DNA from: Echiichthys vipera
Lineage: Eukaryota > Chordata > Actinopteri > Perciformes > Trachinidae
Assembly: GCA_963691815.1 (NCBI GenBank)
Contig: OY829657.1
Span: 19,795,853 to 19,859,852, forward strand
DNA length: 64,000 bases
Direction: 5' to 3'
Positions 1 to 12,183 of the stretch are shown here, piece by piece; position 1 is the stretch's first letter; every line of letters starts with the position of its first letter. The translations under genes were made by a program, and so were the position numbers. The notes under the pieces were generated by a model, which did not search any database, was not told the DNA's origin, and worked only from the letters and a program-made list of their open reading frames with translations.

Positions 1-545
1 TGTAACTCAGCCGGAGGTCACTTTTGATGGGGCATCAGTGCAGGCTTCTGCCCCCGCCTCTAAACCAGAAGCAGCAAAGGAGGAGGGTCCGCAGGACCTT
101 CGAGTGTTCGAGCTTAACTCTGACAGTGGGAAATCTACGCCCTCTAACAATGGCAAGAAAGGTAGAATGACTCAAGGATGTTTTTCCATTGGCAGTGAGA
201 GCATTAATCAAAACAAGATTAAGTTCAGTGATGTGGTTATGAGTTATCCACAAAATAGACTTAGTCGAAGTAGCAGGGGTCAGGTCACAGAAAGTTTCAA
301 ATGTGTCTCTCCGTCTCCAGGGTCCAGCACCGACGTGAGTGAGGACTGGGAGAAAGACTTTGACCTGGACATGACAGAAGAAGAAGTCCAAATGGCACTC
401 TCTAAAATCGAAGCTTCAGGAGAGGTTAGTGTTGTGACATTTACCAGAATGTTAAATTAAAATATAAAAAATTTAGAACATTTTACCAACCCCTTTTTCT
501 GTTTTTTTTCACCAGGTCGACGAAGACTGGGAGAACTGGGACTGA
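1..545 (+). CDS. bsdc1: BSDC1, BSD domain-containing protein 1, C-terminal part (3' end of gene)
   Basis: Three exon pieces are visible: 1-161, 321-424 and 516-545, with the stop TGA at 543-545. The frame enters at base 2. The exons encode an acidic, Ser-rich tail containing DLRVFELNSDSGKSTPSNN and, after the first intron, SEDWEKDFDLDMTEEEV and ALSKIEASGE, ending VDEDWENWD. These strings match the C-terminus of vertebrate BSDC1 as I remember it; the human protein ends in a similar Asp/Glu/Trp tail. The BSD domain itself lies upstream, outside the window. Splice sites are canonical: AAAG|gtagaa with ctccag|GG, and GAG|gttagt with caccag|GTC. Both introns are short (159 and 91 bp). The molecular role of BSDC1 is poorly known. 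The gene is partial only because the window starts inside it. Confidence 0.92.
162..320 (+). other. BSDC1 intron, 159 nt, stop-free and a multiple of three
   Basis: Donor gtagaa follows AAAG, and acceptor ctccgtctccag precedes GGTCC. Removing it joins Gly (G|GG) and gives the conserved order NNGKKG-SSTDVSEDWEK. The intron is 53 codons long with no stop in the coding frame, so a retained form would add 53 residues without breaking the protein. Homology to other BSDC1 proteins argues that splicing is the normal state. Confidence 0.8.
425..515 (+). other. BSDC1 last intron, 91 bp
   Basis: Donor GAG|gttagt and acceptor gttttttttcaccag|GTC. It is phase 0. Reading through it instead reaches a stop at 458-460, so retention would replace the last nine residues. 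Confidence 0.8.
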
Positions 546-3145
546 GAGCCACTGTAACACGAACTCTGTTCCGCCATTAAAGATAGTTCTCGGCAGACGA
601 ACCATGCTCAACGTGTTTTAACTCTATGTCCACACTGTCACCATGTCATGATTGTCAGTAGGGGAATTACCGCCGGGTTTGGACCATGTTGGTAAACCTA
701 CTAAAGAGCAACGGGAAGACCAAGGCAATAAGATTTACACTGCTCCGTCAGCTGTCAGTTTAGTGCAGGTAGTCCGCTCGTCGAGGGTAATGACTCAGGT
801 CTTGGCTGTTTCTTCTGACGTATAGAACATATGACAGCAGTCACTACCTTTTTAAACATTAAGGATAGGCAGAATGTGAAAGGTAGCACCGCAGATGAGG
901 ACGAGCTGTTTACCCTTTTTCTTTATGCCATTGAATACATCACGTATGTTGCGAGTGCATTGCAAGTTGGGCAATGACTTAGCTGCAGGCTGCAAAATAG
1001 CCATAAACTATAATGCTGCTTGTCACCTTTCTAAGATGAAATACTTTGGATGATGATCGATCGGTGTCCTTTTCTTTTTTTCTCATCTTTATTATGCAAG
1101 TGAATCTTCAAAATGAAAAAATATATATATTTTGGCCTTCATTCATTGAGCACTTTTCATTTTGGATTCACTCCCAACTCTATAGAAGAGATAAATGGCC
1201 TTGTAAAACACACAGCAGTGTGATAATGTTGTCCAAATGTCACCTGAAACACATCCAGCGAGTGTGTCGTCATTTTCATATCATGTGATTCATTTGAGTA
1301 TATGAGCGTGTTGCAGGCTACATGTCACTTTTAAATGTTTCACTTCTAAGACCTGTTTGTCTTATTTTGGTTGAGGGAATTCATTAATTATGACTGGATC
1401 AGAGAGAGATCATGTTTAACTTGAGATAGAATTCAGCTGGTCCAAATACCAGATTGTGTGGCTTTGAATTGAGGGTAGCATCTGTTTTTATTTACTTGTA
1501 TAGGAAAATATGACAAATCGGTGCAGTTTAAAATTTCTCTGTCAGCTCATGTTTGGAACAAAATGGCTCAGCAGGCAGTGTGCCAAGTAGAACCAAGATC
1601 AATGTGAGCACGCTCCATGCTTTTCCTGATTTCTTTCTCTGTAATCTGTAATGCAACCAAGAAAAATAATCCTAGAGATGTAATATTTATACTAAAATAA
1701 ATGCTTAATCATTGTATAATGTGCTTTGGATTGCATGTCTGTGCAATAACATGCAAAATATTGTGCAGATGGTTACTGTTGAGTTGTATGTTTTTTTTGG
1801 TAAAGACGTTGGCTGTTCTTCAGGTTTTTGTGCTCTGACTGTGTTGCATGTCTCTATTTCTCGACTGTATTCCCTTCAGATTCACACTAATCAAAGCTCT
1901 TCTGAAAACATCTGCTTTCAAAGCTGTCAAGTTCTTTCCTTTTTTAAAGTCAAGTATTTCACTATATTTTTCAAATGATTATTGTCATTAAAGGATTCAT
2001 GGCTGATGGGCTTAGTGTTGTGCATCAAATAATGGGGCTGTTTAAACCAGATACAAATCAGTGTTGAGTATCTTCTATTTAAAGTGCAGGAAATGCATTG
2101 GAAATGGCCATTCATACCAAAACTATTTGCTCAAAACGCCAACTAGTGGTTGCTCTGTAACCAAGTTGTTTAGCTACTAAGTAAAAATAGCAGCTCTATA
2201 AAACTTAGAAAAAAAGTAGAATTTTCAAATAATTCCTCAAACCAGGGTTGGTCAAAACTTTAAATGAAGTAAAAGATAATTGAGTTCAATAAACCATTTT
2301 CAGTATTTTCTCCTGGGAGATGCCATTACGTGAGCTTCATTGTCGTCTGTGCCCCATACAGAAATATAGAGCTGACCTGTCAGTTCTATCATCAAAATAA
2401 TCATTAATACAATCATTTTATGTGAAATGATGGTACTGTATCAACACACAAGTTTGTGGAAATGGTGTTGGTTTACATTGAATACTATTTTCAGATTTGG
2501 GTGTGTGTTATCAGCACTTTGAGTAATTAGGATTGGGTGTTCAGTTGTAAATGTGATACATTGTAATGCTTAATGCTAATAGTTCACCCCTTAACATAGC
2601 TTTCCATTAGATTGCATTATGTTAAATATCCAAAACCAGGATTATAGCATTAAATGGAAACATTCCAAGATCTCTTAGGCATTGTTTTATACCCTCGGCG
2701 TTACTCTAAAATTCAGCTTGATATATCCAGTATCTTTGGGAACTTTAAAAGTTCTGTGCGTTTGTTTTTCTTCTTAAGATTTAAACAGATTTCAGATGCA
2801 AAAACTTATTGTAAAGTTTTGGAATCTATATTTTAAGAATCAGTGTCTGTGTGTTACAATCTGTAAAAACTTCTGCAGTATAAATAACGAGTCACCTGAT
2901 GGTGCTGTTGCATCATTTCGGCCTTCCCACTCACAACTTGCCACTCCTTCTTTTCAGCTGCAGCATCCATCTCACAGACAAGGACTGGCCACATGTTCTG
3001 ACATACCGTTGTTCATCACCAGGCGCATTAATAATATATTTTATTTCATTTTTTTGCACAGAATCTTTCTTAACTCGCGCTCAGTGGATGCCTCGTGAGA
3101 AGCAGCAGGCAGTCAATAAAATGCTCATGTGGTTTTTGTGGTGGC
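546..3145 (+). other. BSDC1 3' UTR (probable extent)
   Basis: No credible open frame follows the BSDC1 stop. The stretch is AT-rich and unique-looking. Possible poly(A) signals are ATTAAA at 576-581, AATAAA at 1696-1701, AATAAA at 2288-2293 and AATAAA at 3115-3120. The last has the best downstream GT-rich element. UTR length is inferred; transcript data would settle which site is used. Confidence 0.5.
3115..3120 (+). terminator. Distal poly(A) signal AATAAA
   Basis: AATAAA is followed within 12 nt by the GT-rich stretch tgtggtttttgtggtgg, the classical arrangement for cleavage and polyadenylation. It is the best candidate end of the BSDC1 transcript. A further AATAAA at 3453-3458 has a weaker context. 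Confidence 0.5.
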
Positions 3146-5277
3146 ATCAGCTGGACTAATGTAGGTCACTGTGTAGGGACACCTGTGCAGCGTGCTGGCT
3201 CTGCAACATGGATGCTGCCTGTAAAAATGGCTACTGTCTGTGTCTGTCTGGTTTCCTTTCTTACAGGGTATCCACACACTGTGTGTGTGTGGTGAGTGTG
3301 GTCGTAGGGGGCTTGATGAGTAACTGGATGATGAAACAGACAAGGGGATGCGTGACCAGCATACTGTTGTACCAATGTCAAGAAGAAGATAGCATCAGTA
3401 CAGTGGAAAATTCAAATGAGGAGCTCTGTCAAATTTCCACAATTTAAGGATGAATAAACAGAATCTTGAACCTTTAACTCCCGCAAGAATACTGAAGGAT
3501 ACATTTAAAAAATATATTGCATTATTCATGGGGCAACTCAGGGAAATCAAATTTACTCTAAACACTAAGGGCCATAAAGGATTTGGCTCTTGAGCTGTGT
3601 TTTGAATGCACTTACTGAAAGTCGCTTTGCATAAAAGCTAAATGAAATGTAATTTAATGTTTAGTGACTGCAGTGACACTTTACCTGTGTTTTTGTTGAA
3701 CAATATTACTGCTCTTTTTTTAAACCCCCACACCCGTGTGGTAAGTGCTTGTGCATATGCTGCCCTAACCAGACCCCAAATAACACAGACACCATATACA
3801 TTACATTCTTTCATACTCTGTTCCCACTCAGAGGCCTTAGTCAGCAGAAAGGCTGTAAAGGAATTTCCTGTTGAAACCCACGTCTCCCTGGGCCTGGCTG
3901 CGTGTGTGTGTGCGCTTTACATTACCTCCGGCTCTCACCAATGTCATCTACAGATCATTTCACCGTGGACAGACAATGAGTGGGGGGGAACGCCAATCAG
4001 ACAGGGGAGAGAAATAATCCCCTGCCGAGGATCTTTCACTGTCCCCCCTTCCTCTTGTAATCCATCCTTGACTGAACACTTCCTGCTTCTCTTTCTGCCT
4101 CTTTGACTTTCTCTCTCTCTCTCTGCTATCCTGGTCCATGCATATATACTGTCACAAACATAGTTGCACTCGTTTCCAGTCTCTCAAAAACACATATGCA
4201 CACAGAGAGAGAGAGAGTCAGGATGAGGTCATTGTCTTGAGAGCGAGCATTATTCTCGGCACCCTAAAGGGAGAAACCCTGTAACCCCTCTGCCTTTCAA
4301 TAAGCACAAAAGACTCCATTTGAGGGAGGAGGCAAACTCCTATGGAATGTGTTACCAGGGTTTTCTATAATGACTTGCCCCCCAATGCACACTCATCTCA
4401 TATGTGTGTATGTGTGTGTGTGCATCCCCAAATCCTTGGGCTTTTCTGCAGGGTGTTAATTAGCTCTATACAGTATATTTCATTCAGCGTCTACACATAA
4501 AAGTGTGTGTGAGTGTGTGTCTCCTAACAGTTCATTTATTTAGTTATACTCTATCTGATAGGAACAGACATCTATGTGTGAACTACATGTCCAACATAGT
4601 TTTCTCCCTGCCACAAAGAGAGAAAATGCAGCTACCAGGCTAAGTGCTGATCTATTGCTGGGCCTTCTGGGGGAGAGAGAAGAAAAAAAAGGAGAAAACT
4701 TCTAAAGGACTCTTGAGATGCCTCTGGATTTTTCCATGACAAACCATCGCCTTTCCCAATGTCGAGCGGTGGGAACAGGCCACTTTGTTTGTACGAAGTG
4801 GTGTCTGGGAGGAATGCGGGGGTTTAGCCAGGGAGTGGACGGCAGGAGGGGAGAGGGGGTATGATAACTCCCACTCCATTCAGATTTATGGCCAAGACAG
4901 AGGGGCTCCTCTGGGTGCATGTCAGGGGACTAGTAGAACACCGCCCCTCTACTCTGGGCCTGCCAAAGCAAATGTTTGGCCGAACAAACCCTCGCTATTC
5001 TTTAGATCCTTTTCTATTCTATGTCTCTTTTTCTGTGTCATCATATGGAAAAGTGAGTATTCGTTCTTCTGTGAGGCTTTTACGCAGCACATTTGTGTTC
5101 ATGTTTCAGTTTGAACTTTGTGTGAACAGCAGCAACAGCAGTGTAGTTTTGAGTTTTAAACATGATTATTAACCTTGGAGTTGGCTGTGACGACTGATCA
5201 AAACCATGTAGAGTCTGCACAGGTCACATTAAAAAGTGTTGCCTTTTGGCTCTTTTTGCAGAAAAGATTGTTTGTAC
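3146..5277. other. Intergenic, no gene seen
   Basis: Contains short TG runs (3285-3300, 4405-4425, 4503-4520), a CT run near 4110 and a GA run near 4206. Open frames here (for example 3642-4106) have no protein-like motif or splice context. At about 3595-3660 there is a short relic described separately. Confidence 0.5.
3595..3660 (+). repeat. SINE/LINE tail relic
   Basis: Contains gtcgctttgcataaaagc followed by taaatgaaatgtaat. This resembles the 3' tail carried by many fish SINEs (in intact copies, a tcgctttggataaaagc core followed by a taaatgaa run). Only the tail is recognisable. Confidence 0.45.
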
Positions 5278-5510
5278 GTTGAATATGAAGCTAAAGCCAG
5301 CAGTCAGTTAGCTTAGCTTAGCATAAAGACTGGAAACAGCAACAGCTAGCTTGGCTCTGTCCAAAGGCTCTGAAATGTTCCTGGCCAACGAAGAGTCTGT
5401 CACATCACACCCCCTAAACCGCAAGTTTCAAACAGTCGTGATAATTAATGAACCTGAGAGGCACTGGGCCGGGAATTCTCTAACTGTAAGACAGAGCCAA
5501 CCTGGAAAAA
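5278..5510. repeat. Interspersed teleost repeat, fold-back architecture, copy 1
   Basis: Left part reads cttagcataaagactggaaa and then ctagcttggctctgtccaa in forward sense. The next part, from about 5378 (cctggccaacgaagag) through attaatgaacctgagagg to acagagccaacctgg near 5500, matches the same family in the opposite sense. Copies 2 (25.6 kb) and 3 (37.0 kb) in this window share these blocks. Non-autonomous; no coding content. Confidence 0.6.
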
Positions 5511-6653
5511 TCTTAATAAAACCATGTAGCGTGCGCTGTTTACCGAAGAAACAAAAATGTGTCCATCTTTTCGGACAGGATTTTAAATGTCCTCCAGTGT
5601 GTCTCGTGCTTAAGGAACTGATTTTCAAACAACAGTTACTGACTTTCAGATTTCTGTCTGTCTTTACTTTAAATTGTTTAGCAGATTCCTGGGCTTAATG
5701 TGCAATGTAAGTTATCTGTATAGGAATTTACATTGCATTGCATTACATTTACCTCTAAAAACTTTTCCAAATTCTTCAAAACCCACCTGTTTCCAGATGA
5801 ATGAGATAAAGCCCTCAGCTTGAGACTCAGCTATGTTCATTATGTCGTCTTTTTCAATTTTTTTTAACAGCCAGACCAACCAATCTGAATGTCCTGTTCC
5901 CTTCTGTCCCTTCTCCCCTTCACCTCCTCCTCTTTTCATTACTGTCCCATTCATTCATTTATTCTCAGTCTTCTCCACTGCCCCGGGACATTCATCTCTC
6001 TCCCACTCTCCCTCCCCCCCTTCCTCCCCAGTCTAATCAGAGGACCACACACTCCCTCATCTCATCTGATGTCTGGTAATTGAAGGTGAGATTGTTTTGA
6101 TGGTGGAGGCGACGCAAGGCCAAGTTTGACTGTCTGCAGCCATGCAAATTAAACTGTCAAAACTTCAAAGTGGTGAAGCTGACGCTAGCTAACCTGTGAC
6201 ATAAATCTGACATGTAAATTATAGCATCCAAAAGGGGAACCTCTGCAGATGAGGTCAAGGGTCTGTTGAGGACTTCTGTTGGACTATTCTCTACTTATTT
6301 TTCTTTCTTTTTTTACTTTTTAGCCATGTGCACAGCTTGACTCTGTCAGTGGAGTGGTCACTTGGTCCACGTCATGTCTAATTTGTTTGATCCACTATTC
6401 TTTGCCTGGGACCAGTAATGTCATGGAGTCCCTGCTGCCAAGAAATAGTCTGGCACATAACCCCCATTATAACAGAGATTTTTCTTTATTACGCTTCGTT
6501 TTTTTTTTATGAATTAAGCAAACAGGATTTAATGATTTAGTGATTATTGAGCTTTAGAGATACTACTTTTGGAACCCATACCCTGATAGGTAGATTTTGT
6601 TTAGACAGTGGGTTGAAAAACTTTTAATTTATTAACTATGGAAGAAGTTAACT
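5511..6653. other. Intergenic, no gene seen
   Basis: AT-rich sequence with a pyrimidine-rich stretch at about 5895-6030. No supported exon, RNA gene or complete repeat. Confidence 0.5.
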
Positions 6654-6985
6654 ATGGTGGTTAGCACTGTCGCCTCACAGCAAGAGGGTTCCTGGTTTGA
6701 ATCCCGGCTGGGGCCCTTCTGTGTGGAGTTTGCATGTTCTCCCTGTGTCTGCGTGGGTTTTCTCCGGGTTCTCCGGCTTCCTCCAACAGTCCAAAGACGT
6801 GCAGGTGTTAGGTTCATAGATTACTCTAAATTGCCCGTAGGTGTGAATCGTTGTCTGTCTCTGTTCGTCTCTATGTGCCCTGCGATAGACTGGCGTCCTG
6901 TCCAGGGTGTACCCCACCTCACGCTCGATGTCAGCTGGGATCGGCTCCAGCCCCCCGGGACAAGAGGTTGAAGATGAATGAATAA
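6654..6985 (+). mobile_element. tRNA-derived SINE, near full length
   Basis: The 5' head resembles a tRNA: ggttagcactgtcgcctcac, then a Pol III B-box-like GGTTTGAATCC at 6694-6704. The body contains gtttgcatgttctccctgtg, ctaaattgcccgtaggtgtg and gatagactggcgtcctgtcc, and the end is aggttgaagatgaatgaata. I recognise this as a very common fish SINE. Its 3' half recurs at 33650-33834, and its last bases also end the LINE at 16213. Confidence 0.8.
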
Positions 6986-8165
6986 GAAGTACAATGAAAT
7001 GTGGTACTACCAAACTAAAAGCATTCCCATCTGCCTCAGCCGAACATGGGTTCAGTTCTAATTAGCAATCGTTAACATGTTAACATGCTAACATTCTAAA
7101 CTTAGATGTAAGCATGTGGATGCATCTGCTTGTGTCCATTTTAATCTCTTTTTCAGACCGTTGACATAGGCAAATATCTACCTTAACTCCTTTCGCATAA
7201 AGGCTCCTTAGCTGGCACAAGATGCTGGCAAATGGCCACGAAGACTTCATCTCCTCTTTTTTCTGTTGTGGTAACTGCATCTTTTTTGGACAATAAGTGT
7301 GCAGCAAAACAGCAAACACTAAACCATAAATGTGTGTTAAAGAGATAGGGAGAGTCTGTGAGATGTGTGTGTGTGTGTGTGTAAGAAGGAAAAGGGAACA
7401 AGACAGGCCTGTTACATAGGATCCTGGACTAATCCTAATCCTAGGCTGCAATTGTGTCCAATGTCAACCCTTCTGCTGAAAGTCATTTCTAGGTCTGTCT
7501 GCTCCCATGCTGCTGGTCAGCCACACCTGCTGATCTTGGCGCGGCGGCTGGCAGCCCCTGGAGAACTCTCCTCCTCCACCGTCCCAATCCAGGGGATCCG
7601 ATTGACACTGCTAGTGTGCCATCTGCCCCTCTACAAGATTACACAGCACACTGGGCCAAGAAATCCTCCAGCACAGCAGATTAAATATGAAATATAGGGC
7701 AGACATAGTTGTACCAGTGCATGTCTCGATTTAGTTGTGTCATGTTGCCCCTCTATATTTGTGCCACCGAAAGCTGTTTTCCAGGTGTGTGTCTGGGTCA
7801 GTAATTTTTTTATGTGTGTCATTCTGTAATGTTTTTGTCTTCTGTTCTCTTTTTTTCATCTGTTGTTTGTATTTGTTTGGATGTTACAATAAAACACTCC
7901 TGATCCACCGCGAGTCGCTTCCCTTTAAAGTTGAATCAAAACAATCCAATTCTCACCTTTGCATTGCTTATTTACTAAACTCACTGGTGGTCGATTTATT
8001 CCCATAAATAAAAAGAGGAAACTGTGAGAGAAAGGGGAGAAAAAAAAAGAGAGAAAATCAACAAAAAACTGAGTGAGCAAAGATAACCACTTAGTCTGAA
8101 AACGGTTACTATGGAAACTGCCTTCCTTTTCTCCTCTGGTCCATTTGGAGCCGTACTTTCTTTCA
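6986..8165. other. Intergenic, no gene seen
   Basis: Contains a (TG)n run at about 7363-7381 and a fragment with alternating gttaacatgttaacatgctaac near 7073. No splice-supported open frame. Confidence 0.5.
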
Positions 8166-8735
8166 TGACATTTTTTCAACTTACTATGCTCTGACGTTTT
8201 TTTTCACTTTTTTCAACATACTACACTATGACTTGTGAAATTTTTTTCAACACACTGTACTTACTGTTACTTCTTTTTGATATACAATACTATGACTTTT
8301 CTTGACTTTTTTCAACAAATTGTGCTATGACTGGCATATACACGCTATCCTTTATTATTTTTTTGGCAGTTTCTCAAGCCTTTATTACACAGGACAGACA
8401 GGAAATTGGGTGAGAGAGAAGGGGAACATGCAGCAATGTGCCACAGGTCAGAGTGCAGCTGTGTCGAGGAGCTTCAGCCTCCTCACATAAGGAGCATGCT
8501 CTAACCACCACCCCTGACTCATCATTACCTTTTTCAACAAACTATGCTGTGACTGGATTAGACACGATATCCTATGACTGATTTAAGTGTTTTATTTGGA
8601 CTTTTTTCAACATACTATACAACCTTTTTTGGGGTATTTTTTGGACACACAATACAAGACTTTTCTTGACTTTTTTCTACAAATTACAATTTTTGGGTAT
8701 TGGCAGGGTATAGTATGTTGAAAAAAGTTTTGAAA
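8166..8735. repeat. Degenerate tandem repeat, unit cttttttcaacatactacactatgac
   Basis: About eight diverged units share a core like cttttttcaacatacta followed by ctatgac (8172, 8206, 8241, 8275, 8304, 8532, 8600 and about 8668). Spacing is 30-70 bp. The array is interrupted by a SINE at 8371-8515, and a last copy at 8708-8728 is in the opposite orientation. Confidence 0.7.
8371..8515 (-). mobile_element. tRNA-derived SINE in reverse orientation
   Basis: Plus strand reads ttctcaagcctttattacac at the element's 3' end, then a gaga-rich middle, gcagcaatgtgccacaggtc, and gtcgaggagcttcagcctcc, ending gctctaaccaccacc. The reverse complement gives a tRNA-like head and an aataaaggct tail. I recognise the family as common in fish. 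It sits inside the tandem array. Confidence 0.65.
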
Positions 8736-9345
8736 AAAGTTAAAAGAACTGGACCATTGGTCACTTGTCCAAAGTCCTCTTTTCAGATTCAATTTTGCAT
8801 TTCATTTGGAAATCAAGGTCCCAGAGTCTGGAGGAAGAGTGGAGAGGCACAGAATCCAAGTTGCTTGATGTCCAGTGTTAAGTTTCCACAGGGTGCTATG
8901 TCATCTGTCGTTGTTGGTCCACTGTGTGTTTCAAAGTCACTGCAGCCATCTTCCTTTTCCAGTGGGACTTGGCAACTGCTCACAGTACCAAAACTACTAA
9001 GAAACTGGTTTGCCAACCATGGTATTACTGTGCTTGATTGGCCAGCCAACTCGCCTGACCTAAACTACAGAGATTCTATGGGGTATTGTCAAGAGGAAGA
9101 TGAGAGACACCAGACTCAACAATACATACGAGCTGAAGGCTGCGATGAAAGCAACCTGGGGTTCAATAACACCTCAGCAGCACCTCAGGCTGATTGCCAC
9201 ACAGCATTAATGCAGTTATTTGTGCAAAGGAGCACCAACCAAAAGTATTGAGTGTGTAAAAAACAACGACATACTTTTAATTTTAAGATACTGGATCTTT
9301 TTTTTTTTTTTCATGAGCTGTAGAGCCATTTAGTTCTTTGGCAAG
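8736..9345 (+). pseudogene. Tc1/mariner transposase relic
   Basis: Frame fragments translate to CISFGNQGPRVWRKSGEAQN and KFPQGAMSSVVVGPL, then, after loss of the middle, ITVLDWPANSPDLN around 9022-9065. A frameshifted C-terminal end follows, finishing in QRSTNQKY before the stop at 9249. These are the catalytic-domain (DDE) blocks of Tc1-like transposases. VLDWPANSPDLN normally precedes the third acidic residue. The N-terminal DNA-binding half and at least one catalytic block are missing and there are frameshifts, so it cannot be active. The 3' flank to about 9345 (tcatgagctgt) resembles the Tc1 terminal region. Confidence 0.85.
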
Positions 9346-10692
9346 TTTTGTATGCTGGCCACAATGAGGTTCATTCCACGAGCTGCATTGATGTTTTTGT
9401 CCCCCCAACCCCTTCAGTACCTTTGGCTCATTAGGCCTGGATGCCAAGTTGTTTTCACTGAATGTCCATTTGTGGATTACTCACCAAGAAATCATGTGGC
9501 ACAATTAAATTACCAGTGGTTACAGAGGCTTCACTTAATGCTGGGGCATCTGGAGGATGCTCTTTTTAACCAGCCAATGACAAAAACATCCATGATTCCA
9601 GCACACAAAGAGACCTTTCTATGTCGCCCCTTGTTGTCCCCAAGGCAGCTACTGCAGACGTTAGCTTTTGTCTGTTCCTGGTGATCTTCTTCCCAGGCAG
9701 GATAATCTGATATGTGCACGAGATAACTCTGCAGAGAGCCCAGGGAATATATTATGGCTACAATTATTTTTATGCTAATACATTTTCATAGTCAGTGATG
9801 AATCCCAGGTGTGTTTTATGACAAAGTTTTCCCCCTCTGTCTGTTTTCTCTTTTGTCTTATCCTTTTTGTCCTTGACGGCACAGGATGCAGTGTTCGTTG
9901 ACTGGCATATGTCAATGGCTGTGCAGATGTTCAGTCTAAAGGAATTCGACATAGATAGTTTGCATGCAGCTCTGTGTATATATACGTGCGTATGTAACTC
10001 ATGATTGCATTAGCAGAGCATCTCATAAGAAAAGTCTCTAGACCCAGGTTTATATATGATGATGGTCAGAAGAATTGTAGTACTCATCCCCAAATTGTTG
10101 CCATTAGTTGACTCAGAGAACAATGAACAAGCAGCAGCAACTGAAAACAGGCTGATATGGAGGATGTTATCTTATTTGGCTCGGCATCCTGTTTAATCCT
10201 CATTCAGCCTCGACAAACTGTCCACTGTCTACAAGCACAAAGCCTCACAATTCTACAGTATTTGTGTCAACAGTTTTGATACGGGCACTTTTTTAACCAA
10301 GTTTGCGCCTCTTTCAATTGTGTTGGGCTAATGATGTCTTGTTAATGGCAGTGTTCTACTCATTTTAACTAATTTAATTAATTTAATTAATTACAACATT
10401 GCTTTCATGCCCTGACCAAACTATGGGTATTACTCTTAAGTGATAGCTACCTCAGGTGAAAAGACATAGACAAACTGAAGGGTTAGCATGATATATAATG
10501 TCCACCTGATCAATTGGTCAGTTAAAAACACATTTGCCTTTTCAAAATTATGTTTTAAAACAAAAACATCTCGAGCTAATGATGGTGCCAGGCTAAAAGT
10601 AAGTGGATCACCAAAGTTATTAGAATAAATCCTGAGAGGGAGATGGATGTCTGTATCATTGAACCACTGAATGGCAATGCATTTATTAATTT
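9346..10692. other. Intergenic, no gene seen
   Basis: No supported exon. At about 10570-10665 the block ggatcaccaaagttattaga followed by gatggatgtctgtatcat is a short relic of the repeat family found in longer form at 54.9-55.2 and 59.8 kb. A repeated taatt stretch lies at 10370-10393. Confidence 0.5.
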
Positions 10693-10743
10693 GAGAGAGA
10701 GAGAGAGAGAGAGAGACAGAGACAGAGAGAGAGACAGAGAGAC

Positions 10744-10811
<68 letters not shown>
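10693..10811. repeat. (GA)n microsatellite with GACA interruptions
   Basis: About 119 bp of GA repeats. The left half carries several acagagaga interruptions; the right half is pure. Confidence 0.95.
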
Positions 10812-10815
<4 letters not shown>

Positions 10816-11101
10816 GCAGGGTCCTCAGACTTTTTATTACCTGGTCATTTCCCTTTTCAAAATGACAAATTTATATTCATAGTGCTGCTACTAAAATAAA
10901 TACCAAGTCCTTTAAAGGTTAATGAAATAGCTCTGGCGCTCTCCTGCTACCATCACCAGCACCCTGCCTAGTGCTGGCTGCCATGGCAACGCACCCACCG
11001 TTGATTTATGCTGCAGATAATTAGGGGCAAAGATGACGAAGCCCACAGGTGTGAACACAAACACAAACATCCACTCACACACGCATGCCTTTATACGCAC
11101 A

Positions 11102-11136
<35 letters not shown>
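11102..11136. repeat. (CT)n microsatellite
   Basis: Imperfect CT run with one TTT interruption. Confidence 0.9.
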
Positions 11137-12015
<879 letters not shown>

Positions 12016-12110
12016 GCACTCACAGGCGACATCACCAGATGGATGATGGGGGCCATTGCAAGGCCGAGGGCTCCTCTTTCATCAGTTTATCTTAAAAGTG
12101 CACACTGTGT

Positions 12111-12111
<1 letters not shown>

Positions 12112-12181
<70 letters not shown>
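12112..12181. repeat. (CA)n microsatellite, 70 bp
   Basis: Pure CA array. It is followed by a short tandem of ccggcaccactc (about two units, 12182-12210). Confidence 0.97.

Positions 12182-12183
<2 letters not shown>

Noticed and set aside
3642..4106. 154-codon plus-strand frame
   Set aside because: No motif, no splice signals, composition like the surrounding non-coding DNA.
6632..7013. Open frames on both strands around 6.6-7.0 kb
   Set aside because: They fall within the tRNA-derived SINE.
8700..9251. 183-codon open frame as an intact gene
   Set aside because: It is a chance fusion of Tc1 transposase fragments across frameshifts and deletions.
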